This document shows positions 23,192-35,400 of a stretch of DNA of 53,820 nucleotides, one piece after another. The position numbers and the translations under genes are program-made. Numbering within the stretch: position 1 is the stretch's first letter; every line of letters begins with the position of its first letter. The DNA is from an uncultured Halomicronema sp. (GTDB lineage Bacteria; Cyanobacteriota; Cyanobacteriia; Phormidesmidales; Phormidesmidaceae): positions 1-53,820 of the forward strand of contig CALCCA010000149.1 of assembly GCA_937899725.1 (NCBI GenBank). The letters run 5' to 3'. The notes below the pieces were generated by a model, which saw nothing but the letters and a program-made list of their open reading frames with translations, had not been told where the DNA came from and did not search any database.

Positions 23192-23819
23192 TACTCTCAA
23201 CATACAAGGGGGAATGGTTTTGGGTGAGGCCGCGATCGCTGGCATTCGTCAGTGCAAAGACATCGTAGGCGGCCTCGTCATCGGCTGAGGAGGTAATGAC
23301 CTGCCAAGCGGGGTCTTTTTGAAACCGTTCAAAGCGTTCTTGAAAAATCTCGGTGGACTCTGACAGCGCTAGCAGATCACGGGTGCTGGACCAGCGGAAG
23401 GTACCGGCAAAACAGCAGTCAAAAATGCCCAAAAAGTGACGACAAGGAAGTTGCGCCAACGCATCATGTACCTCTGCCATTGGCAGATAGGTTTTACTGT
23501 CGCCCAGTTTGGCATCTTGGGGAATCAGGTAGCCCTTAGGGCCATCATCGCCATCGAGGGCGATGCCGTGACCGGCGAAGTAGAAGATGAAGCGATCGTC
23601 TGACTGAATGTAGCTCGGGAGTTGGTCCAGCAGGAGTGATCGCAGCGCAGCTCGGGTCACCTGCTGATCACGCAGCAGCCCGACCTGATAACCATGATCG
23701 GCTTTTAAGACTTGACTGAGACGATAGGCATCATTGACGGCAGTTTTTAGCGGCGGGATGCCCTGTTGATATTGGTTGATGCCAATGACAATAGCAACAT
23801 TGCGGTTAAACGATGCCAT

Positions 23820-24068
23820 AACAACGAAAGCGGCAAGTGGTAGATGAAACTTGCTTAATGCTGCACCCTGTCACAATTGTTGAACTCGGGAATGGAACAA
23901 CAGTAACGATATCAATAATTTTAAGTGAGCGCGGAAGATGTCACAATACACTCAAGTAATTGTTTCAAAAATTATCCATTTAGAGATCTTAAGAATTAAG
24001 CACAGCAAGCTGCGTGATCTAGTTATACATTGCACTATGGAAAAGAGGGAATCTTCATTAAAAATCCA
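23820..24068. promoter_or_regulatory. Divergent intergenic region, caspase gene / TPR-CHAT gene
   Basis: The first 50 bases next to the caspase start (23820-23870) closely match 31872-31922 in front of the paralogue, for example AGCGGCAAGTGGTAGAT in both. This points to a duplicated promoter or leader. The rest is AT-rich with no frame. Confidence 0.45.
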
Positions 24069-26492
24069 ATGGTCAAGCATATTCAATCGCTGATCCAGTC
24101 AGCGGTTCATCAGGCTCAGACTGGCGATTTAGAAACGGCTGCGAATCTCTTTAAACAGTGTTTGACCGAGAGTTCGACGCTTCAAGAAAGAGGGCTTGCA
24201 CTGGGTAATCTTGGGATTGTGCAGCATTGGCTTGGTGATTATGAGCAAGCGATCACACATCACCTTGAAGCAATCGTCCTTGATGAACAGGCCAATTTGG
24301 GGAAGAAACGTGGTAGTGACGGCAGTGAGTTCATTCCTGACTATCTTTGGGGAGAATACACTGATGCGAGGCAAGTGGGCAGTGATTCTAGCAAGGGCTA
24401 TAGTTACTTCAACCTGGGCTTTGCTTACTATTGGCAAAACGATTACGCTAACGCCATCAGGGCTTATGAGCAAAGTTTGACTTACGCTAAGGCCAGTCAC
24501 GATCTCATTAATGAAGTCCGTGTATTGGCACAGCTGGGGGAAGTGTACTTTTACTTGGCAGACTATACGGCTTCTCTGGAATATCAGCAGCAGGTTGTGC
24601 GAATAGTTGATGAACTTGGGACGAGTATTCATCCAGATCTATTTGATAGCAAGGCTAATGCTCTCAACAGTGCCGGTAATGCCCTGATTAAGTTAGGCAA
24701 ATGGAGTCAGGCGAAGCAATCTTACGACGCTACGTTAGCTTTAGTCGGTAAAGAGGGCAATCCAAACATCACCGGTAATGCTCTAGCCTGTATCGGCATT
24801 GCGTTGGCCAATCAGAGTCAATATGCGCAAGCGATTGACTGTTTTGAGAGTGCTTTAACTCAAATAAAGACTATTCCCAATCGTTATAACGAAGGCCGAC
24901 TCTATAGCCTCATCGGCCAGACTTATACTTTCCAAGGACAGTCTTTGCAGGCTTTATCCTACCAAAGCAAAAGTCTCAACATTTCTCGTGAATTAGAGGA
25001 TCAGTTTTCAGAAGCTGTTGTGCTTGCTGAGATGGGGCTAACACTGTTGCAACTTAAAAGGCTGGATGAAGCTGCAACTTTTCTGAAACAAGCGATCGAA
25101 TTGTCCGAAGTGCTTCGGGCAAAGCTAGGAACAGAAAATGAACTCAAGATTTCCATCTTTGAAAGACAAGCAGATCCCTATCAACTTTTACAGTTGGTTA
25201 TGACCACCCAGCATCATTATGAAGCCGCTTTAGAGATTGCTGAAAGAGGTCGAGCACGAGCTTTGATCGAGCTGTTGGATGGCCGAGCGACCGATGACTA
25301 CCTCAGTGCTTCGGTGCTAACAATCAAAGAAATTTACCAAGTTGCTCGACAACAGCAGATTACCTTAGTTGAATATTCCCTTATCCAGACGAAGGGCTTG
25401 GGGCAAGAGTACCTGTTGATTTGGGTGATTACTCCTCAGGGGCATCTCCATTTCCACCGTGTAACTTTAGCTGAAGAGTTTGAACCAAGCCGGTCGCTGA
25501 TGACTCTAGTGAAAGCTACCCGCAACGGGGTGGGGGTAAGAGCAACCGGGAAGCTGAACGATCTAGATGACCATCGGGACCTCGGTCCTGCGTTAATTGA
25601 CTCTGATCAAAGTTCAGAGATCGCTCTAAATACATCCCTCAAACAGTTCTATCGTCTCCTCGTACATCCCATCAAAGAGGTACTGCCTAAGTCGCCAGAG
25701 CAACCTGTCGTCTTTGTCCCTCAAGGAGTGCTGTTCTTGATACCCTTTGCTGCATTGATGTCTTCGGATGATAGCTACTTTGTTGAACATCATCCTTATG
25801 CGGTGGTTCCTTCAGTTCAGACTTTGATTTTGACTCAGCGTCGGCTCACAACCACAAGCCATTGTTCCAACCAGAGTGATGCATTGGTTATTGGTAATCC
25901 TGCTCAAGCTCAGGTGGGTTTTGCAACTGGCTCGTCCGGCTATGAGTTGTCACCCTTGCCTGGAGCTGAATCGGAAGCAAGGCAAATTGCCAACTTACTT
26001 AATACAGAAGCCATTATTGGGAGTGGGGCGACCAAGGCAGTCGCACTAGCGCGTATGCCAGCAGCAAAATTTATTCATTTTGCTGCTCATGCATTTTTTG
26101 ATGAAAATTAAGGGCACGACAGTGCGATCGCCCTTGCCCCTGCCGATCAAGATAATGGCCTACTTACGGCGGCGGAAATTTTGCCCCTATCTCTACAAGC
26201 AGAGTTAGCCACACTGAGTGCCTGCAATACAGGCCGAGGTAGGATTACTGGGGATGGGGTGATTGGTCTCTCCAGAGCCTTTATAGCAGCTGGTGTACCC
26301 AGTGTCTTAGTCTCTCTTTGGGCTATACCAGATATTTCAACAGCTTCTTTAATGGAGCAATTTTACGCGCAGCTTCAGGATGGCAGCACTGGAAAAGCCC
26401 AAGCGCTTAGACAAGCTATGGTCAACATGATTAGAAACCACAAACATCCCAGAGAATGGGCGGCCTTTATGTTAGTCGGAAGTTGGGCCTGA
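24069..26492 (+). pseudogene. TPR-CHAT protease gene interrupted by an in-frame stop
   Basis: Starts at ATG 24069 (a TTG at 24030 is possible). The first 370 codons form TPR repeats (GNLGIVQHWLGDYEQAI, NLGFAYYWQNDYANAIRAYEQSL and more). A CHAT caspase-like peptidase follows. Its catalytic His lies in IHFAAHAFFDEN, immediately before TAA at 26109-26111. The same frame then continues without a break (GHDSAIALAPADQDNGLL) to the catalytic Cys in LSACNTG (codon 26223) and ends at 26492. One base change from CAA, AAA or GAA would explain the stop. The truncated 680-residue product lacks the Cys. A sequencing error or stop read-through cannot be excluded. In TPR-CHAT proteins the TPR part senses partners and the CHAT part cleaves substrates. 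Confidence 0.85.
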
Positions 26493-26609
26493 TGCTCTAC
26501 TTACTCGTATTTTTGATTGACATAGTTTCATGGTCAAGATTCTGAAACCTTGGCCACGCGAGCAACCCCTACGAGTGGAAACTTTGCCAACAGTAGTTGA
26601 CCAATCCAC

Positions 26610-29600
26610 TTAAGGTGCAAACTCAAACGACACAATGGGTAATCCACAACCCTCCTGCTCGTTGAGTTCGCGCTTGATGTCGTTGATTTGAAAGAAACCG
26701 TCGTAGCTCAACTCAGTTAAAGCTTCGTCAAAGCGACGGGCGAAGTTGGCAAAGCATTGATTTTTGCTTGCCTTTAACCGCTCCAGATTGCCACGCACCC
26801 CCTCAATATCCCAAGCCGCTGACTGAGTATTGATTTGGTAGTAAACTGCCTGTTCATCAATAAAAGTACCGATATCAGGAATCCTTGACTCAGAGATGCT
26901 CTGTACAAATTTAAAGATCATTTCTTGACTATTAGAGTCTGAAGAACTTGATTTCTGCAAGTTTGATTCTGCTGTATTTGTAGGCGCAGAGAAGACTGTA
27001 GGCAGAGGAGTAAGTTCTTTTGAAGGAAGATTTTCTGTCTTCAGAGAGTTATCACAAAGAGCTTTCTCTGTTTCTGTAGCTAACGGGCTCATGAGATGAT
27101 TCGCTAACAGTTCACAACTTTTATCAGCTAACTGATTCATATCAAAGCTCCAAATGGCGACGTAGTTCTTGCTTCCACTAGACGACAATCTATCTAGACC
27201 AAACTCGTTAATCAGCGCGGCGACACTGAGTCCACTTTGGCTAAATTGAGTCGACAATACTTGTCTATTCCTCTGATACCAGGTTTGATCATTCCAGATT
27301 TGATCACTGATCGAGTCACCGAAGTTCAGATTTTTGAAATCAGACAAAATTTCTCCACTGACATGCCAAAAGCTCGGCTCAGGAAGCGAAGCATTGCTAT
27401 TCTGAGGAGTAACACCTACGGCCAGTATATTTCCTAAAGGATGAATGCTGCTATATTTAGCATCTGAACTGCCTGCGACATTAATTGGTGTGTCAAAACT
27501 GACATCTTCAAGGTTGAAGATATTAATGCTGGCTGTTCTCTTAGATTGGGTGATTCCAGAGAAGATCAACAAATGATCGGATATAAAGTCGAGGGCTAGA
27601 ACTTTATAGACACCGGTTTCTAAAGAGACGATTTCCTTGCCATCATCTAAGTCAAGTAATCTTAAGGATGCAAAGGATTCGGTTTCTCCAGCTAAGCTAT
27701 CTGATGCTTGAGTATGAGCAACGATTATCCTAAAACCTGTAGGCTCGAATTTAGCTGCAGTGACCTGTTGCTGAGTATTGATTTGATGAATAATATCTGC
27801 ATTATAGTAATCCCATAGCTTAATGACTCCATCAGTACTGGATGACAAAATTTGAGTTTCTCTAGGATGAAGGTCAAAACTCGTGACTTCACTATCGTGT
27901 CTTACACGAGTTATCAGCTTCCCATAGCGATCAAATACTGAAATAGTTTTTCCTAAAGCTACGGCAAAGCAGCTTCTGCATGACTTTTGAGAGATGAATT
28001 TTATGATTGCTAGAGGGGGTGAGTGCCCGATTATCGCAAAGTATGGAGAACTGATTCTTTCGAGTACGGTTTCAGTAACTTCTAATCTTGAAACTTCTTT
28101 AATATGTTGGCTATTTTCGTTCCACAATAAGAGTTGGCCTAATTGATTGAGAGCTACGATCTTGCCTCCATCTGATGAGACACCAAAAGCAAATATTTTA
28201 CTTTCTCCAAACTCAATCAGCTTCGGTTGCTGAATGTCTTTTTTGTTAAGCATCCAGTACTTTGCCAAATACTCGTTTCCTTGGGAATTAGTGATTAGTA
28301 AGGCTGCTTGATTCTTGGAGAAAGAAATCTCAGATAAGGAGGAAAGATTGTTTCCGACGTTACTCAAGTCAAATAATTTGACATCTCCCAAAAAATTGAT
28401 GTCGAGTTCAAACGCTTGCCTCTGATGATTAGTGTGGCTAAGCTCCCGGACAGAAAATTCCTGAAGAAGAATTGACCCACCACCACACCGTAACACAAGT
28501 ACTTGACTGTAGGGGGATAAGATGGGCTCGATGGTATCAGGCGCTGAATGATTGTTCTGACCCACAAGGCATTTCTCAGTATCTTGAGTGCGAGAAGCTA
28601 CCAGATTTCCTCTTTGATCTAAGGCATGAAAACGATCTCCTTGATGAGTTAGGATGAAAGCTCCATTTTCGATAAATCCTAGTGGTTCTCCAGTGTGAGT
28701 TCGGGTGTTTCTAGTCCTTGATTTGCCTGAGTTAATTAGTGCTCTATTAAAGTTCTTGATGTCAGTAACTTGAGATCCGCTTGACCAAGCGATTTTATCG
28801 CCATCGGCGCTGATAAATGGGAGCTGGGAGGAATTGAATTCAAAGTGCTGATTATCGCTAATTCGATACAAGCCATCAAAAGTGTAAATCCAGTCAGGAT
28901 TTGGAGTGAATTCGGCCAAAGGAATCTCACGATCTCCAAGCCCGACTTCATCCCCATTAATCTTCCAAACCCTGGTCTGTTGATCGGGCTGATCAAAGTC
29001 CCAAAAGGCCCTACGAGTCACTAGAAGTAACGTTTCATCGGGATTAAAGCTCAGGTTAATCAACCACTCTCGATAATTATCACCAATAGGAATATCATGC
29101 TCTTTTTCTAAGATATATTTTCTTTTTTCGGTAGACCAAACTCTGACAAATATCTCGTCTAAAGTGGCAATTAAGGTGCCTGATGGTGATAAGGCAGAAC
29201 GACGAGATGGTAACTGCATAAGTTCTCGTGAGCCATAGAAAGCATGGTGAATTGCATAGGTGATTCGCGAAGTAGTTTCAGGATCTTGCTGAAGCTCTGG
29301 ATATGATTGGACAATTCGAACGGCTTCAAGGGCTGACATCAGAGCCTCTAAATGTTGGTCAGATTCAAATTGGGTTTGAGAACGATTAACTAAATCTTGA
29401 GTCCGGTTTTTCTGGGCTTCAATAGTTTGCTTTTGAGCTTCATCCCTAGCAAGATTGGCATTAACTCTAAGAATGTTGACCCCAAAGCCCACCCCGACTG
29501 AGGCAGCCAATAGACTAAACATCATGGCCCAGCGCAGACCCACATTGAAACGTTTCCGTCCAAGGCTGCGTTGCACAAACTCAGTTTCAGTATTGTTAAA

Positions 29601-31871
29601 CCAATTCGTTTCCCGTTTGCGAATCTGCTTTAACAGCGGCAAGCGGGCATCAGCGTGCCAGAGGAATTGGGCCTTTTTTTTTCGGCGCCAGTCGTTGGCG
29701 GCAGAGGTGAGACGGCGTTGCAGGAGGAGTTTTTCCCGTTCGTCAAAGGTGTCGCTCTGGCTGTCGTTGCCAAAACTCCAGAGCGATCGCGCCCAACCCC
29801 ACCGACCTTTACGGGTCGATTGATCCGATTGATTCTCTTGAGTGGTGGACTCCAGCCATTGCAGCAACCGGGGCCAGCCTTCTACTAAAGCATCATGGGC
29901 GGGTTCCAGATAGGGTTGTCCATCGGCAGTAGTATCGCTGACCAGCAGCCGCGCCTCCTTGAAGCGCTCGATTACCACCGGGACGCGATCGCCCTCGGGA
30001 TATTGATAATCCAATTCCGGGAGTAAGACTTGGCGGCGGGTGTTGCCGGTGCTGCCTGCGGCCACCATCCGCAACATTACTCGCCGAATAGTGTTCTCGT
30101 AGGCTGAGTCTTGGTCTACCAGGGTCTGATATTCTTCATCTGCCCGATTTACCAGCGCTTGTTTGATACCGCCCAGTTCCTCATAGTCGGCTTCTGTGAT
30201 GGCACGATTCGTACGAGTTGAGGCGGTGCGAAGGTATTTCAGAAACAGTTCCCGCAGGGTAAACGAGAGCAGCGGCAAAGCTCCCGGCATGTCGTTGACT
30301 TCATCGATCAGGCGATCCACCAACTCCGGTGGGTCAAAATACATGACTTTAGCTGAAGCTGGGGCTTCGATCGCGACCCGCAGTTCCTCGCGGTTCATCG
30401 GACGAATCACAAACCGGTGGTCGCTCCAGTAGCTGTCCAGTAAGGAGCTGCGAAACTGTGGCTCAAAGTCTGACCGCAGGGTCAGCACAATATGAAAGCA
30501 GGCGTGCTGATGGTCGAGCACCTGGGACAACATGGCTAGAAACTGCTGACGCTGCTTGGTGTCGCGACAGAGCGAGAACAGTTCTTCTGCCTGGTCAATC
30601 ACTAACAGTAGCTGGTTACCGGGATGGGTGCGTTGCCATTGCTTCAGGCTGTTGTTGAGGGTTGTAGCTAGGTGGTCGGGGGCGGTGTTGGGGGCGATCT
30701 CAAGCCCAACGTCATTGGCTTGTATCTCCTGTATAAGAGCCTTAACGGGGGTTGCGCCCGGACGGATGGGGGCCAAGACCTGCCAGATAGGCTGACCATC
30801 AATATCTAGGTCTTGCTTAAGCGCGGGCACTAGCCCCGCTTTGACTAGACTTGATTTGCCTGTGCCCGACGCTCCCAGCACCACAGTCAGTGGATGAGCC
30901 TCCACAAATTCTTGCAGCTCTTGGATGAGTGGCTGACGCCCAAAGAACAGATGTCTGTGCGTTTCTTCAAAGGACTCTAAGCCTCGATAAGGATTGGCAG
31001 CCTCATTCAGGGGGGGCGCATCGGGCAGATCGGGTTGGCGTCCCGGCACGAGAAAAATGAACTCTCCCTTACCGTGCTTGTTGAGGGGCCACAGTCCGGG
31101 GGTTTGGGTCATGCCTTTGTCGATGCTGCTGGGTTCGACCGTGTCGCGCAGATATTGATATAGCTCAGTGGCAGTAATGACACCGTCGCCAGCGGAGCGA
31201 TCTCCTGTTGCCGGAGGGCTGGTATCCGCTCCACTATTGGCGGTTAACGCTTGGAGCAGAGCCGCCGCAAAGGGCGAGTGGTGTCCACTCTGCCCACGAT
31301 GATCTTGCAATGACAAGGCATCAAAGGCTTTCTGATCGTCCGCCGCAGACGTGATTACCTGCCAAGCCGGATCGAGCAAGAACCGCTCATATCTTTCTTT
31401 GTGAATGACCTCTGGCACCGGCGATAGGTCACGGGTCGCAGACCACCGAAAGGCTCCCGCAAAACAACAGTCAAAAATGCCGAGAAAGTGACGACAAGTT
31501 AGGGCCGTTAGCGCGTCATGCACCTCTGTCATCGGTAGATAGGTGCTGCTGTCTCCCAACTTGGCATCTTGGGGAATCAGGTAGCCCTCCGGACCATCGT
31601 CGCCGTTAAACGCAAGACCATGCCCTGCGAAGTAAAACAAGAATCGATCGTCTGCCTGAATATACGTGGGGAGCTTGTCCAGCAGGAGCGATCGCAGCGT
31701 GTCTAGAGTAACCTTCTGATCGCAGAGCAACCCAATTTGATAACCATGATCCGCTTTTAAGGCTTGACTGAGGCGATAAGCGTCATTGACGGCAGTTTTT
31801 AGCGGCGGGATGCCCTGTTGATATTGGTTGATGCCAATGACAATAGCAATATTGCGGTTAAACGATGCCAT
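26610..31871 (-). CDS. Caspase-STAND NTPase-WD40-like sensor protein
   Basis: An intact 1753-residue protein. Residues 1-210: caspase domain with His84 (FAGHG) and Cys136 (FDCCFAG). Residues 293-700: STAND NTPase beginning NPYRGLESF, Walker A GASGTGKSS (333-341), Walker B LLLVIDQAEEL, and a winged-helix/arm region. One transmembrane segment near 790-810 (RWAMMFSLLAASVGVGFG). The following 850 residues are divergent WD40-like repeats (for example VTSFDLHPRETQILSSSTD). The last 70 residues form a cap conserved with the 17134-23819 gene. By analogy with STAND proteins, the propeller senses a trigger, the NTPase oligomerises and the caspase is activated; the substrate is unknown. Convergent with the TPR-CHAT gene. 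Confidence 0.9.
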   Translation of the reverse strand: MASFNRNIAIVIGINQYQQGIPPLKTAVNDAYRLSQALKADHGYQIGLLCDQKVTLDTLRSLLLDKLPTYIQADDRFLFYFAGHGLAFNGDDGPEGYLIPQDAKLGDSSTYLPMTEVHDALTALTCRHFLGIFDCCFAGAFRWSATRDLSPVPEVIHKERYERFLLDPAWQVITSAADDQKAFDALSLQDHRGQSGHHSPFAAALLQALTANSGADTSPPATGDRSAGDGVITATELYQYLRDTVEPSSIDKGMTQTPGLWPLNKHGKGEFIFLVPGRQPDLPDAPPLNEAANPYRGLESFEETHRHLFFGRQPLIQELQEFVEAHPLTVVLGASGTGKSSLVKAGLVPALKQDLDIDGQPIWQVLAPIRPGATPVKALIQEIQANDVGLEIAPNTAPDHLATTLNNSLKQWQRTHPGNQLLLVIDQAEELFSLCRDTKQRQQFLAMLSQVLDHQHACFHIVLTLRSDFEPQFRSSLLDSYWSDHRFVIRPMNREELRVAIEAPASAKVMYFDPPELVDRLIDEVNDMPGALPLLSFTLRELFLKYLRTASTRTNRAITEADYEELGGIKQALVNRADEEYQTLVDQDSAYENTIRRVMLRMVAAGSTGNTRRQVLLPELDYQYPEGDRVPVVIERFKEARLLVSDTTADGQPYLEPAHDALVEGWPRLLQWLESTTQENQSDQSTRKGRWGWARSLWSFGNDSQSDTFDEREKLLLQRRLTSAANDWRRKKKAQFLWHADARLPLLKQIRKRETNWFNNTETEFVQRSLGRKRFNVGLRWAMMFSLLAASVGVGFGVNILRVNANLARDEAQKQTIEAQKNRTQDLVNRSQTQFESDQHLEALMSALEAVRIVQSYPELQQDPETTSRITYAIHHAFYGSRELMQLPSRRSALSPSGTLIATLDEIFVRVWSTEKRKYILEKEHDIPIGDNYREWLINLSFNPDETLLLVTRRAFWDFDQPDQQTRVWKINGDEVGLGDREIPLAEFTPNPDWIYTFDGLYRISDNQHFEFNSSQLPFISADGDKIAWSSGSQVTDIKNFNRALINSGKSRTRNTRTHTGEPLGFIENGAFILTHQGDRFHALDQRGNLVASRTQDTEKCLVGQNNHSAPDTIEPILSPYSQVLVLRCGGGSILLQEFSVRELSHTNHQRQAFELDINFLGDVKLFDLSNVGNNLSSLSEISFSKNQAALLITNSQGNEYLAKYWMLNKKDIQQPKLIEFGESKIFAFGVSSDGGKIVALNQLGQLLLWNENSQHIKEVSRLEVTETVLERISSPYFAIIGHSPPLAIIKFISQKSCRSCFAVALGKTISVFDRYGKLITRVRHDSEVTSFDLHPRETQILSSSTDGVIKLWDYYNADIIHQINTQQQVTAAKFEPTGFRIIVAHTQASDSLAGETESFASLRLLDLDDGKEIVSLETGVYKVLALDFISDHLLIFSGITQSKRTASINIFNLEDVSFDTPINVAGSSDAKYSSIHPLGNILAVGVTPQNSNASLPEPSFWHVSGEILSDFKNLNFGDSISDQIWNDQTWYQRNRQVLSTQFSQSGLSVAALINEFGLDRLSSSGSKNYVAIWSFDMNQLADKSCELLANHLMSPLATETEKALCDNSLKTENLPSKELTPLPTVFSAPTNTAESNLQKSSSSDSNSQEMIFKFVQSISESRIPDIGTFIDEQAVYYQINTQSAAWDIEGVRGNLERLKASKNQCFANFARRFDEALTELSYDGFFQINDIKRELNEQEGCGLPIVSFEFAP

Positions 31872-32064
31872 AACAGCGAAAGCGGCAAGTGGTAGATAAA
31901 AATTGCTTGATGCTGCACCCAGGAGCGATCGCGAAACTCGGCGGTCGTGTATCGAACGTTATAACAAGAATTTTGATCATAAACGGTAATTTGTAAACTC
32001 CTAGAGCCACAAATACGGTAGGATTCAGGCAATTTTCGACCATATAACCGCTGCTGAAGTCACC
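31872..32064. promoter_or_regulatory. Divergent intergenic region with duplicated leader
   Basis: Holds the promoters of the caspase gene (leftward) and the small membrane protein (rightward). The caspase-proximal 50 bp duplicate those at 23820-23870. A HIP1-type GAGCGATCGCGA lies at about 31923. No frame. Confidence 0.4.
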
Positions 32065-32370
32065 ATGGCCGTCCAATATAACCCTGACCTTATTCAAGCG
32101 TTTGCTAATAAGCTCTATGCTCAAGCGCGAGTCGTCGAATTTCTTTACACCTTGCTGGGGGCGCTGTTGGGAGCCACTAGTGGCTATTGGTTGGCACGAT
32201 TTTGGTTAGACAATCAATCCCTAGGCTTGAGTGCTGCGGGTGGAGCGGTAATTCTAGGGTTGCTTGGGTTCTACAGTGGTCAGAGTCGTTCGTTTCAACT
32301 CCGGCTCAAGGCCCAGCAGGCCCTATGCCTGATGAAAATTGAACGCAATACCTATCGTGACTCGATTTAA
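32065..32370 (+). CDS. Small membrane protein of unknown function
   Basis: A 101-residue protein with two predicted transmembrane helices (about 25-45, LYTLLGALLGATSGYWLA, and about 53-72, LGLSAAGGAVILGLLGFYSG) joined by a short loop and followed by a basic amphipathic tail (RSFQLRLKAQQALCLMKIE). I do not recognise a family. It stands alone on the plus strand between the caspase gene at 26610-31871 and the end of the caspase-hydrolase gene, with only 46 bp to the latter. Confidence 0.65.
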   Translation: MAVQYNPDLIQAFANKLYAQARVVEFLYTLLGALLGATSGYWLARFWLDNQSLGLSAAGGAVILGLLGFYSGQSRSFQLRLKAQQALCLMKIERNTYRDSI

Positions 32371-32416
32371 CGCATGACGCGGTGCCAGAGATGAAGCCCC
32401 AGGTTGGTTCGCGAGT

Positions 32417-35400
32417 CTAGTGCAGTGCCGTTGAGTTTAAGAATGGTTGCGGCGATGAAGAATCTGGTTCGCTGGAATCGGAAGATCGCAGCAATTGCCA
32501 CCCGACAACCCCTAAGATGACCACCACGATTAGGCCAATCAGCCATGTCAACCAGGGCGATCGCTCATGGCTAGGAGATGGGGCAGCAGTCATTGGTGAA
32601 CTGGCAGGTTGGATGGGGGCAGCAGGAGTCGCTGGGGCAACTTCATCGGTTGCTGAAGTAGGGGCTGAAGCTGCTCTGACAGTCGGCAAAAAAATCTGCT
32701 GGATAGCTGTGCCTAGCGATCTCACCCCAGCTGGATCGGTGAAATAAACGAGATGATCGCAATCCACTTCCGTCATCGCCGGAGCGGGATTCCGACCAGG
32801 GGGAATGGATTTGATGCTCTTCACCGTTACTGCCAGGTCATTGGGCTCGCCAAAGAACGGTAACTCCATCACCTTTTTAATGCGGGCTACTAGCTTACCT
32901 GCCAAGGTATCGGGAGAGTCTGTAATCAGAGACGTATTCCCGGCAATGACTGTGTAAGGCACGCCGGGGTCATCACTGGCGGCCAACTCTTTGAGAAATT
33001 CGGAGTCAGGGGTCATGTCGTCGAGGGTGACATCAATGTCCTCAATCTTCTCTAATAAGAAGCCCAGTACTCGCAAGGGCAAGGCCACGGTGGATAAACC
33101 ATTGATCACCAGAGCTGTCAAAGTTGTAATCCCTGCTTGCACCTGTGGCCAAGGAGAACCCGCGCTAGGGGTGCCCAGTAGCACTAAATGTTGAACGATT
33201 TCGCTGCCCCCTTCCTGCTCAATGAACCAACGAGAGACCAGGCCTCCCATCGAGTGGGCAATGATGTGGAGCGTCTTGCCATGGTTGGGGCCTAATCCCA
33301 CGTCCCGCAGACGCTTCTTTAGTTCACGGGCATGGGTGCCAATGGGGGTATTCAGACTTTCGTAGTCAAAGGCCAGCACCAAGTCATAGCAGTCTTTCAA
33401 AGGTTTCGTCTCTCCCTCCAGCGTGGCTACCGCAGTTTCAATACTGGGCACCATGCTCTGGGTGTCGCCAATAATGCCGTGGATGTAGAGGGCAATGCGC
33501 TGGGCCTGGACGACTTTGGCTGTCACTGTTGCCTGATCGATGATGTAGTTAACCTCACCATCGTTAACTTCAACTGCTGCAAGCAGGGGATATTCAAACG
33601 CAACCCCGAGTTGCTGACTTAGTTCCGGCCCCAATTTGTGGGCCACCACCTTTTGGAAAAAGATTTTGATGGCCCCAACCAGACTACGTGTGCCTTGACT
33701 GATGGGTTCCGGGAGATGGTCAATGGTGATTTCAGTGTGTTGGCCTTTAGCTACTCCTCGTCCCAATGGCAGATAAAATTCGCCATCCCAGGCTACCGGC
33801 AACACATAGGCATCGGTTTCCAAGGAAGCATCAGCGACCACCTTGAGCGGATTGTCTGGAGTCACGGCTTCTCGGTTATGAATGTCGGTGAGTTCTAGGG
33901 CACTCAGCCCTGGATCAGTGGCTCGGGTCGGGGTGAACTGAAAGGGTTGGGTCTGATCTCGCAGGATAGGCGGCAAAATATGGCTGCCTAAGTCTCGGGT
34001 TGACTGGTTGACCGTCGTTAAGCGTACTTTTGCTTGAAAATCTGCTGCATTTTGAATGGTAATACCTGCCATCAATCGGGTTTCAGAGGTTGCCGCAAGG
34101 TCAGCAGATTCGTTGGGACGAACCGTCGTGATGGTGATCTGACTGATCACCCAATCATCGGTCATGTCATCATCGTCGTCGCCAATGTCGCGGGTCTGCA
34201 CCTTATTCATCAGGCGATTCAGCATGCCTCGAGACACTGCTCGGGAGAGGGACCGAGTACGGGGCACATCTAAGTTGTCCTGGGTTAGCAGCTGAGCATC
34301 AAACTCGTTATTGCTCACCAGTAGCTTTAATACATCCTTGTACTCAGTAATACCTTGAGCCAAAACGTCCTTAGGGATGCTAATCGGAATCAAGGTTTTA
34401 GTAGTGCCGCTACGTTTGTCAAAGTATTTAGCAAACCCCTCTTGATCAGGCTCCAGCCAAACCCCGCCAGCTTCAAAGAAGGGGACCTGTATACCAAAGC
34501 GCTCAGTTAAATTCACTACGGCGCAATAGAGCGGCTCATGGCTGGTGTTCTTCAGGCGGATTTGAATGGCTGGAGGTTGACCATCGGGGGTATAGGTCAA
34601 CCGCAGGTCAGTGCCTTCAGTGGTTTGCCCCGGTTGCAAAATTTCCATCTGTACGGCGTTAGCAGCGATGCGGCTGGTGGGAGAACTTTGCAGTTCTAGG
34701 GTGTTGGTCCAGCGGGCTAAATGCTCCAAACGCTGCACAATCTGGGCAGCGCTGGCATGGGTGTAGTCAACAATGGGGGCTACCAGAATGCGATCATCCG
34801 CCGGGCGTTTGATACGGTACTGGCTATCTTGCACCAGTATCTGAAACACCGCCATTGCAGGATCTTCTACCGTGCGAATGTAGAGGGACGGCTGCTGGAC
34901 TCCGTCTCCAGCTTTGGCGATCGCTTCCTGCAACAGTGCTACGCCAGCTTCCTCCCCAGTAAGATGAATTCCCAGGGGCGGCAGCGGCAGGGCCTTAATC
35001 ACTGCCTTGAAGGTCATGTCTTGTTGCAGCTCGGGGATACCGGTAACCTGCACCTGACTTAGGCTGGGCTTAACAGCGGTCACACTGGCCGTGCCAATAG
35101 GTGAAAGCCCTTGGCGAATGACATCATCTGCAGCGTTGAAAGGGAACAGCGAAAGTACCGTGGTTTCGCCAGCGACGGGTTGGGCAATACCGTGGATTGC
35201 TCCGCCATCCATCGTCCAGCCGTAAGTGCGATCGAAGGCGACCTGAAAATGGGGCAGTCGTGGTTTGACCAGGCCTCCTAGGAAGGGCTGGTTGATGTCA
35301 TCGGCACTATTTGCTTCCAGCTGCGGCGACTGGGCTGTCACCCGACTCTGTACCAGGGCCGATACCCGCTTAAACAGTTCTCGATAAGTCAGTGCCCCAT

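Noticed and set aside
24109-24632. A 167-codon minus-strand frame inside the TPR region
   Set aside because: Antisense to clear TPR repeats; no ribosome site and no protein-like motif.
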